Assembly (NCBI GenBank): GCA_003313425.1
Contig: NHZP01000075.1
Coordinates: 62,001-126,000 of the forward strand
Direction: 5' to 3'
From: Pseudopyrenochaeta lycopersici
Lineage: Eukaryota > Ascomycota > Dothideomycetes > Pleosporales > Pseudopyrenochaetaceae
Length of the DNA stretch: 64,000 bases
Shown here: piece by piece, positions 55,971-64,000 of the stretch
Position numbering within the stretch: position 1 is the first letter of the stretch
Layout of the letters: the number at the start of each line of letters is the position of its first letter
Notes under the pieces: model-generated
Database searches by the model: none
What the model saw: only the letters and a program-made list of their open reading frames with translations
What the model was told of the DNA's origin: nothing
Program-made: the position numbers and the translations under genes

Positions 55971-58774
55971 CTACACTCCAGTCCACCAAAAGTCCTTCTC
56001 CAGCCTGAATTCCTTCCCTAGAACAATGTCCCTAGGATCTGCGCTCCGCGAAATCAACATCTTGAAAGCTCCCTTTTCAGCATGCCATTTCCCAAACTCT
56101 TCATCCCAGTACGACAAAGCATACTTATCCAGGCTGATGTTCGCAGTGGTTGTCTCCCCCTTCGCGATCCACACCTTGGCGAAGCCTTTCAGCTCCTTGC
56201 AAGGTCGCAACGCAGCACACTCCACATCCGAAATATATACCTGGATAATCTCATGGCCGCCTCTTTCACCGGTATTGGTCACATCCACTGACAATTCGAA
56301 AGATTTTTCCCCTTGGTCGCCCAGCTCAACGCTTTCGGGGGCCCGCAGGTTCGAGTACTCGAATGTCGTGTACGAAAGTCCGTAGCCGAAGTAGAAGAGC
56401 GGGTCATTTTGGAGCTTCTCATAGTACCTGTAGCCAATGAACACACCCTCACCGTAATACATCTCTCGCACCCCCTTTCCGTAGCTTAGGAAAGCCGGGG
56501 TGTCCTCCAGACGACGGGGAAATGTTACGGACAGGCGACCGCAAGGGTTGTAGCGGCCAAAGAGTACATCGGCAATGCCGTTTCCTAACTCCTGGCCTCC
56601 ATACCACGCGTGAATAACGGTTGCTGCGTCCTTCAACCAGGGCATTGTGACTGGGCAGCCAGATTGAATGACGACAATCTACAGCAGCATTAGCAATAAA
56701 CACTTATCAAGTTGAGATGATCACATCTGCTCACAGTCTTTGAGTTCACTTCCAAAACCTCCTCAATCATTTCGTTAACACCAGGAGGTAGTTCCAGGTC
56801 CTTTCTATCCACTGCCTCGCTCTCGTAGTCGGCGTTCAGCCCGGCAATGATAATAGGGACATCGACCTGCCTTGCCAGCTCCACAGCATCGGCTTGCGCC
56901 ACGCATGGATCAATCTTCTCGCAGCATCCAATGCGAAGGCCGCCGGCGCTCAGTGCTCCGAGCCCGGGAACGACCGCGTCATTCTTGAGGAGAACAGAGA
57001 TGTCATAAGTCTTTGCTGCCTCGACCTCTACCTCGGCCAACACTTCCATGCTTAGTTGATCAAACATAGGTGTCTGGAGTGTTTTCTCTGGATGGCTTGT
57101 CCAAAGGTCGATCACCTCCTTGCCGTTAATGTAAAGGCGTCCCTTACCCAGCACAGAGAGACCCAGTTGCATGGTCGCAGTTTTGGTTGCCTTGTATGTC
57201 GTGTTGACACGGAGCCAATATGTTTCTGGGACGCTGGGAGGAATGTTGTCGGCGAAGTACATTTGGGCTTCGGTCGTGGTAGTGGCATGCAGCGGCTTGA
57301 CCTCGCGGCCGGCGTCTGGGTCGTCCCCATACCAGTGAAGCTGGTATCCCGCTTCCTCCGTTCCTGGGACGGTGACGTTCTCCGTCAGCAGCGGCGTGAA
57401 GAGGTGGGCTGTTTGGAATCGAGGGTTAGTGCAATGGACTTAAGAAGAAGACTGCCAGGTGGCTTGGGAAGCTCACAATAACACCCAATCGCAGTTTTGA
57501 TATTCACTTGACCAACGTGTTTTTGAATAGCTTCAAGCGGCTTGGAGACATAGTATGGAACGAGGTCTGCAGAGCCGCCTCCGCTGGCAGCAGGGTTCAG
57601 GACACCAGGACCGATGAGGCCGTATGTCTGCTGCGTTGACGGGTCAAGGGGTAACAGCTTTTTGCTATTCTTGAGGAGAACGACAGAACTGCGGGCGACT
57701 TCCCGACACAGTTCTCGCTTCTCAGGAGTATCTCCACACTCAGTCTTCTCTGCCTGTGTCCGGTACTCAAGAGCTGGACGGACCTTGTTAATCAGGTTGA
57801 GCACATTCCGGACTCGCTCATCGACCATCGACTTGTTGACTTTGCGGCAGTTGATGCACCAGAGCAGTAGGCTATCTCTCCATCTTGATGGACCCGGCAT
57901 TTCCAAGTCCAGGCCAGCATTTATGGCTTCTGCGGTGCTGTATGTGCCAAACCAGTCACTCATGACAAGACCATCCCACCCGAATTCCTGGCGCAGAAGC
58001 CGCTGGATCAGCCACGGGTCTTCCGAAGTGTGAACGCCGTTGATCCTATGGTATGAAGTCATAAAGGACCAGGGATTAGCGTGCTTGACAGCAAGTTGAA
58101 AAGGTAGAAGATGGGTTTCCCTTAGCGTTCTCTCGGCAACTCGGATTCCATCCTCTAGGGACCTGGAGGACTGGTCGTGCGCTGCATAGTGCTTGATCGA
58201 GACTGCTACTCCCTGGTCCTGAATCCCATTGATGTATTCGGACGCCATCAAGCCGCTTAGGACCGGATCTTCCCCAAATGATTCGAAACCACGTCCTATC
58301 AAGGGCGAGCGCTGTAGGCAGACGGTCGGGGCGAGCAACACCTGGCAGCCCTTCTCCTTGGTTTCCGCAGCTAGCATCTCGCCAACGGATCGCATCAGCT
58401 TGGTGTCGAAGGTTGCGCCCATAGCAGTCGCCGAGGGAAGCAAGGCGCCTCGAGGCTAGCCAAAGTTCAGCAACACAGCATTGCTCCATTATGGGCTGGT
58501 GGTTGACTTACGCCGTTGAAGAAGGAAGTGCCTCGCGCGCCATGGGGTCCATCTGTAGTCTATCGTAGATTATCAGTTAAGGTGAAATCCAATGGCAGGC
58601 ACAAGATTGAGCTTTCCTATCAACCAGAGAACAATGGTAACATACCGTGATAGAGGGGATATTGAGACGCTTCACAGGAAAGGTAGACCATGTATCTTGA
58701 CCCGAGAGGAGTTTGATCTTTTCATCCAGAGTAAGGTCGCTCAGAAGCTGCTCTACATCCAAGAGGAAAGACAT
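55971..58774 (-). CDS. GH3 beta-glucosidase/beta-xylosidase with PA14 insert
   Basis: Five minus-strand exons, 58646..58774, 58512..58559, 57477..58455, 56735..57408 and 55971..56678, join in phase (introns 86, 56, 68 and 56 nt) to 845 residues, a normal length for this GH3 group. Start MSFLLDVEQLLSDLTLDEKI. The 48-nt exon 2 encodes TTDGPHGARGTSFFNG, the substrate-site loop, which confirms the splicing. GRGFESFGEDP, IKHYAAHDQ and GLVMSDWFGTYSTAEA follow, the latter with the catalytic nucleophile Asp about residue 226. Residues about 390-560 look like a PA14 domain; then come the alpha/beta sandwich (GQELGNGIADVLFG) and a fibronectin-III-like C-terminus. No signal peptide, as in many intracellular fungal GH3 enzymes. 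It would split oligosaccharides, perhaps after uptake by the nearby transporter. Confidence 0.95.
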
Positions 58775-60065
58775 GGTGAGACGCAACGGAGGGGACGCAG
58801 CGGCCGCTGTGTTTGTTAGCCAAACCAGACAAAAAGATGATCGCAGGTACCAAGTACCTATGGTACCCAGCACTTCACCACTTGCCAAGAAACTACATTT
58901 CAGAAGCTCACGAGCAACAGAGATGCATACAATCTCCACAATCCAGTCCATTCTGAGGGCAGATCTGGCCCACCTGGGTAGGGATTGGTGATGAAAGTCG
59001 ACGGCACGACGGCCAAACTCGCAAAGGTAAGACGACCATATCTTCAATTTGTCCGAAAGTGCCAGATGGGTGTGGGAAGATTAACGAATGTGAAAATAAA
59101 TTCGAGTGCCTTAGCAAAAAGGACTTCTGGAAACCGTATTTTGGTCCCAACGCTCGGCCTCGTTTTTCGTACCTCGTTGTCGTATTTGTTAGGAGCAGTT
59201 TTCTCGTTTGTCGTATTGATTGCACCGTGCCTCGTTTTGCTGTACGCGAACCTGTGTCCGCCCGACGCCACACACCTTACTGCAATCAGCACATTCTGCG
59301 TACTGGTACCCCAGGAATTTCTCCGTATTTGCCCGGTTCTATACACGTTGCATGCTAAGCCACTACGACTAGTGTTTTGACGCAAATGCTCGTTGTTAAA
59401 CTCAAGCCGCATTTAACTGAGGACGTATGCTCGATAAATGGAATATGTTTGAAAATAATTTTCTGGAATCACTCAAGGTCTCTTATCAATGCTTTAATAT
59501 CATAAGTTCGCTTCAACGTAACACTAATTACTTCAGAAGACATTCTATATTCAAATGGCAATGATTCATTTTTTGCGGTATATGTTTAGTGAAGCTGCCC
59601 CATCCATAACATCATCCGCACAGCTCTCCATTCTCCTCACTGAGTCTCGAGCTCAGCTATTACATCATTTCTATTTCTGGTGGTTTGCATGCAATTCGCG
59701 GTTGGACGTAGTTTGGATATCATATTTCCCTGAGTTATGTGCTGCGTACACAATTCCTCTCCCATAAATTTGAGCCAAAGTCAATATTATATATGTATCG
59801 ATCGGGTGCAATGTCATCTTGATTCTCTTTTGGTGGAAGGAATCAACCCTGAAGCCTAGTATTTTTGTGAGTGCAAACATTTCTCATCTTTCGCTACCAT
59901 ATTTAGACACATATGCTAGGAGCGCTTGGATATTTAGCGCTCAATATAATAGCAAGAACACAGTCGCGAACATCGGTATTTATTCCATGATAATAGCAAT
60001 ATGTACCAGCTCCAGCCCCGACCATATATATAGGGAGCTCTAACATCCCAATTGTCGTGAGCTCT
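58775..60065. other. Intergenic, upstream of GH3 and downstream of GH10
   Basis: No gene supported. Frames at 58985..59412 on both strands overlap one another and lack motifs. Confidence 0.45.
58816..58821 (-). promoter_or_regulatory. XlnR-type GGCTAA site before the GH3 gene
   Basis: TTAGCC on the plus strand (GGCTAA on the coding strand), 42 bp upstream of the GH3 ATG. Matches the XlnR/Xlr1 core hexamer; close to the start for an activator site, so only suggestive. Confidence 0.3.
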
Positions 60066-61073
60066 TTAGCACTCGTTGACGAATTCTGCGAGGGCATCAT
60101 GGGTCGCATAAAAGGCACCCTTGGGGTAGTAAGTCTCGTTGAACATTAACGGCTTGGCCCCCGGAAGCCAAGTATATAGGTGCTTATCCGTGAAACCCCA
60201 GAAACTGATATCGGTTATTCCTGCGTCGAGAGCCTCCTCAATAACAGCGCCATAAATCTCCGTCTGGAGTGTAGCGTTGAGCGTGTGGACATCCATCTCA
60301 GCAATCGCTACTTCGAGTCCGAGTGCCTTGTACGAGTTGACCATCTCGGTAATAACGCCAGGTATTGGGGGTACTTCAGTGATGTGCATTTGGAGGGCAA
60401 TGCCATCGAGAGGGACGCCCTTTGCTACAAGTTGGGAGACCATGTCGTAGAGTTCCTTGCGCTTGTTGGGGAGCGTCTCGACGAGATTTTCGTTAAGGAA
60501 CAGCTTAGCGTCTGGATCTGCTGTCCGGGCGATGCGGAAGGCATCCTCAATGTAGCTAGGACCGAGTACTTTATAAAAGTCATTAGGCTCCAGACCGCTG
60601 CCATTTGTTCGAAGGCTTTCGGAAACGACATCCCACCGATCCATCTTGCCTTTGTATCGGTGCATGACGGCCTCAAAGTGAGTGGTCATGGCAGCAAGGA
60701 AGGCCGTCGGGGAGGTAATATTGAGCAGGTAGTCCGGGTTGCAACAAGTCGAAATGAGGCCATGGCCCTTGACTGCCATGTTGTTGGCTTCTGCAAACTC
60801 GACAAGGTGATCGAGCAGGCTCCAGTCGTATTCGTCTTGGGTTGGGTGCAAGAATCGCCACTTTAGCTCATTTTCGGGAGACAGGCTGTTGAACTGTTTG
60901 GAAAGGACGGCCCCAAATTGAGGATTATCGAGGTAGGAAGGGTTAATTGCCCCAGACCCAAAGAGAATGTTCTTCTTGACTGCCTCGTCTCTGAGCGAGG
61001 TGGTGCCGGTGCTGGGGATATTGACTGCTCTAGCAGCAGCGAGAACTGTAGCAATGACTGCTGTGGCCTTCAT
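60066..61073 (-). CDS. Secreted GH10 xylanase-like protein with altered acid/base motif
   Basis: One exon, 335 residues, with a signal peptide (MKATAVIATVLAAARA). The GH10 barrel is recognisable: FNSLSPENELKWRFLHPTQD, NNMAVKGHGLI, RYKGKMDRWDVVSESL, LFLNENLVETLPNKRKELYD, GIALQMHI, VAIAEMDVH and ISFWGFTDKHLYTWLPG. The likely nucleophile is E259 (AIAEMD) and the acid/base E152. The residue before E152 is Ser, where GH10 and the whole GH-A clan normally have Asn (VVNEAL). The usual GHTLVWHSQ loop is replaced by GHGLISTCCNP, losing the conserved Trp and second His. Such changes would alter or reduce xylanase activity. There are no frame lesions and RIP is absent, so the variant is probably functional in some way. 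Confidence 0.92.
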   Translation of the reverse strand: MKATAVIATVLAAARAVNIPSTGTTSLRDEAVKKNILFGSGAINPSYLDNPQFGAVLSKQFNSLSPENELKWRFLHPTQDEYDWSLLDHLVEFAEANNMAVKGHGLISTCCNPDYLLNITSPTAFLAAMTTHFEAVMHRYKGKMDRWDVVSESLRTNGSGLEPNDFYKVLGPSYIEDAFRIARTADPDAKLFLNENLVETLPNKRKELYDMVSQLVAKGVPLDGIALQMHITEVPPIPGVITEMVNSYKALGLEVAIAEMDVHTLNATLQTEIYGAVIEEALDAGITDISFWGFTDKHLYTWLPGAKPLMFNETYYPKGAFYATHDALAEFVNEC

Positions 61074-62369
61074 TGTTTAGCGTTGAAATACTATGAAGGT
61101 TTCAATTGATGTGTGCTGGTACTGATGATTATACCATCTGCATGCACATTGATGGGGATTTATAGACCGGGATTCCGTAACTAATTTTCTTTCATTCCCC
61201 ACAATACTACCCATCGTACGTCACCCGTATGGGGTACATAGCATAGGTTTGGAGTGCATCCTTGCGGAGAATAGGGTAACGGCAACGGGCATGAATTGTG
61301 CTTGCTGAAAGCGGTAGTGGTTGCGAGTCTTGATCAACCGTGAGAAGTTTTCAACAACGAAGCCAGAGGGGCCCGTGGTATCATTTCCAATGTGCTTGTG
61401 CAGCTCGCTTTCCCCAGGATCTTGACATTAATGAGCCATTCGAGTCTGCCTCGGCATTGTGGCGAGGCCGTTGAGCACAAGAAAACGTGGTACGGTGGAA
61501 TTCGGCGAAATGTGTGAGCTCAGGCCGGGCAATTGCGTAGGTACAGGCCAGCTAACTTTCGTATTGCCAGGTGCTCTCTACACGCCCTTGGCATGTTCTC
61601 GTTGCCAAAGAGTCCAAGGGACCAGACAAATACCTAATGTGCTAGGGCTGCGGATGTTACCATTGGTAGTTACTAGAAAGAGAAGAGAAGGCGCTCTTAA
61701 GGACGTGGAAATAGTCCCGAAGCGGTTGTCGGGAGTCTTGCTAGTCCTGCTCTGCCGCTGTATTTGTAGAGTAAGTGGCAGAGACAACAGCGGTAGGTAG
61801 TTTATCCTGGGCTAGGAAACACATCCGGGTCCAATTTGCATGATGGTCGTATTGTAGTCTGGGACAGTGCACTACGAAGGGGGGTTGGGATACGCAAATC
61901 TGACGGATGAATCCAATTAAGATGAGTAAAATTGATGGATGGCATGAGAAGCCTTAGGCCCAGCCAAAGATTGAAAGGGCTTTTGATGCAGTATATGCCC
62001 TAAAGCATCATGTCGCTCTCAGATTCACTGGTTTAGACTTCGCATTTCGTCCTAATAAACCGCATGTGGTGCAAAAGGTTCCTCTCCTGCACTTAGACCC
62101 ATTGCTATATTTCGGAGATGCATGATCATATCGTGAAAACTTCGTTCGTAGCTCTTGGGGCAACTTGGGATCCATTAGCTGATCTCCGACGCGTGATTCA
62201 CAATTCTACCGAAGAAAAAGCGTTATCTATGTGGGGCGCTCTTAAGTGATAAAAAGGACAAGGGAGGTTTGCGCGCTTACAATGAGTGGTATAACTTTAA
62301 AGCGTGGGTGACTTTGGCATCAGTCCTATCATACTTTCAACTTCTGATTTTAGAGATAAATCTTTCATC
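61074..62369. other. Divergent intergenic region, GH10 / GH43
   Basis: No gene supported. GGCTAG at 61810..61815 is a second XlnR-type hexamer candidate that could serve either gene. Confidence 0.4.
61158..61164 (-). promoter_or_regulatory. TATA box of the GH10 gene
   Basis: TATAAAT on the minus strand, 85 bp before the GH10 ATG. Good core-promoter position. Confidence 0.5.
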
Positions 62370-64000
62370 ATGGAACGAGTACGAGTCAACCCAATTATCC
62401 CTGGATTTGCCCCAGACCCTTCGATTGTCTACGTGGACGGTACCTACTTTCTTGTAAACTCCAGCTTTCACATATTCCCTGGTTTGCCAGTATATGCCTC
62501 AAAAGATCTAAGGGAATGGAAGCACATTGGTATGCTCCCCTGTTTCTATGCCCCGCAATTCTTTACGATAGATGTGCTTTTCGCTGACCACAACTACAAT
62601 AAGGCAATGCATTTAATCGAACTGGGCAAATGAGTCTCCAGCGCTCCGTAACCAAGATCGTGGGCCCCAACGATCCAAATGAAAATGTATGCGCTCAGGG
62701 CGGCCTTTATGCTCCTACAATTCGATACCGGAATGGCACCTTCTATATCGTTTGCACAAATGTAATACACACAATATGTCAAGCGCCTACAGAGAGCGAA
62801 CAGCGCAACTTCATATTATCAACAACCGATATCTGGGCCGATGAGTGGAGCGACCCGGTATTCTATGATTTCGCAGCTATTGACACCAGTTTGTTCTGGG
62901 ACGACGATGATGACGACCGAGTCTACGTGATTGGCGCCGGCGGTCCCTCTCCAGCTACCAAGATCATCCAGTTCCAAATTGATCTCAAGACCGGGCGGAA
63001 GCTTTCTGAAGAGAAAGTGCTCTGGGAGGGTATCACCAAGGTATACCCTGAGGGGCCGCATATGTATAAGAAGGACGGGTGGTACTACCTTCTTATCGCC
63101 GAAGGCGGCTGCTATGCTGATCACCACTCCATAATGGCCCGGTCGCGCAATATCTGGGGGCCCTACGAGGCGAACCCAGCAAACCCCGTGCTTGGAAAGA
63201 CGGATCGGAATGGGTACATCCAGTATACAGGCCATGGAGACCTTTTCCAAGATCCGACCGGGCAGTGGTACTTTGCGTGTCTGGGCGTGAGGAAGAACAA
63301 TGGGCGATTCATCATGGGACGCGAGTCCGTTCTTACCACGGCCACCTGGCCAGAAGGTGAATATCCGGTCATTGATATAGTTCAATTGGATGTGCCTCTT
63401 GCTGTCAAGCCAGATCTATTCCCAGAGTGGCCTATCAGAAGGAACCCTGACCGCCCAGATGTCGCTTTTGTTCACATTCGTGATCCCGTTACAGAAAATT
63501 ACAAGTACGACGGAAATAGTGTCACCCTGACTTCGAGTAAAGCGGACATGTCGGATCCTTATGCGCCGGTAACGTTCACTGGAGGTCGCCAGAGGCAGCT
63601 GGATGGATTGGCTTCAGCAACACTACAAGTAGACTCCTTAAAGCTGCCCGATACGGAAGGGTCACAACTGAGGACTGGCCTCTGCTACTACAAAGATGAA
63701 CACCGCTTCATATGCGTCTTTCTAGATGCCGACGCCAAGGAGGTGAGCCTAGAGATAGTCAACAAGGCTAGGTCCATTGAGCGAAAGCTGTCTCGGAGCG
63801 TGCCTGCACTAGCAAATTGTTCGCAGATCACGTTTGGTATTGATTATACTGAGCTAGAGATGTTGTTTTGGTTTTCTACTGCCTTTGATGGTGTCGTAAC
63901 TAAGGAGGCATTGGGGAAGATAGACACGCTGGACATGACTGGACACGACTTTGTGGGACCCATCATCGGAGTATACGCCTTCAGCAACAAGCAGTCTCAA
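62370..64000 (+). CDS. GH43 beta-xylosidase/arabinofuranosidase-type enzyme, 3' end outside window
   Basis: Exon 1 62370..62529, intron 62530..62603 (74 nt; donor GTATGC, branch-like CTGAC, acceptor AATAAG), exon 2 62604 to the window end without a stop; at least 519 residues. It starts MERVRVNPIIPGFAPDPSIV, with the GH43 N-terminal catalytic Asp in PDPS. After the splice it reads IGNAFNRTGQMSLQ, then GGLYAPTIRYRNGTFYIVCT, SLFWDDDDDDRVYVIGAGG and YPEGPHMYKKDGWYYLL, where the Glu in PEGPH is the usual acid. YIQYTGHGDL holds the His of the metal or substrate site. A C-terminal beta-sandwich (GH43 C2-like) begins about residue 340. No signal peptide, so a cytoplasmic or cell-associated enzyme acting on short xylo- or arabino-oligosaccharides is likely. 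Confidence 0.93.

Noticed and set aside
58985..59412. Overlapping 120-130 codon frames on both strands
   Set aside because: Mutually exclusive, no motifs, no splice context; treated as intergenic.
60180..60866. 228-codon plus-strand open frame
   Set aside because: Lies antisense inside the GH10 gene; its openness follows from codon use of the real frame and it has no motif or start context.
1..64000. CRISPR arrays, operons, bacterial-type promoters or ribosome-binding sites
   Set aside because: None seen; introns and gene families show the DNA is eukaryotic (fungal).

Overview
The window reads as a piece of a filamentous ascomycete chromosome (Pezizomycotina, probably a Dothideomycete; the class is inference). 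The evidence is short GT-AG introns of about 50-130 nt, some with CTAAC-type branch sites, HET-domain genes, a fungal NACHT-type receptor fragment, fungal transposon families (Tad-like LINE, Copia, chromodomain Gypsy, Fot/pogo, Tc1-mariner, hAT), and heavy repeat-induced point mutation (RIP). RIP shows as AT-rich repeat copies whose reading frames can still be followed but are broken mostly by TAG/TAA where CAG, CAA or TGG would be expected.

Layout. 1-11 kb is mostly gene-bearing: the 5' part of a HET gene (minus strand), a LINE RNase H relic, a small secreted protein with 12 cysteines in two modules, an unrecognised two-exon gene, a RIP-ruined coding remnant, two convergent small genes of unknown function, and a secreted 8-cysteine peptide with CSalpha-beta-like spacing. 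11-20 kb is a 5'-truncated Copia element split by a complete RIP-degraded Gypsy element (12556-19087, TSD CAGAG). 20.75-24.2 kb is a Tc1-like element with a Fot/pogo element nested just inside its left end, each flanked by TA. 24.9-25.9 kb is an internally deleted hAT element inside a Copia relic. 26.2-29.9 kb is a mosaic of host-gene fragments (cullin, RGG-box, PAQR/HlyIII, HET) between 213-bp inverted repeats. 30-37 kb holds an NLR fragment, a transposase fragment, a SAM-domain fragment and RIP-degraded DNA. 37.7-44.5 kb is a second complete Gypsy element (TSD TTAGG) inserted into an older inverted Gypsy fragment. 44.9-50.4 kb holds another truncated Gypsy copy, interrupted by a young solo LTR of a different family, and then the 5' end of a minus-strand Copia element with LTR, primer-binding site and gag.

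50.5-64 kb is undamaged and looks like a carbohydrate-utilisation cluster: an MFS sugar transporter (minus), a GH35-like glycosidase (plus), a GH3 beta-glucosidase/xylosidase with a PA14 insert (minus), a divergent GH10 xylanase-like secreted protein (minus) and a GH43 enzyme (plus) that runs off the end. Together they could cleave xylan or related hemicellulose outside the cell, trim the oligosaccharides and import the sugars. Joint regulation is inferred, supported only by a few XlnR-type GGCTAR hexamers.

Exon structures were worked out by eye from splice sites, frame continuity and family motifs. No database search was possible.
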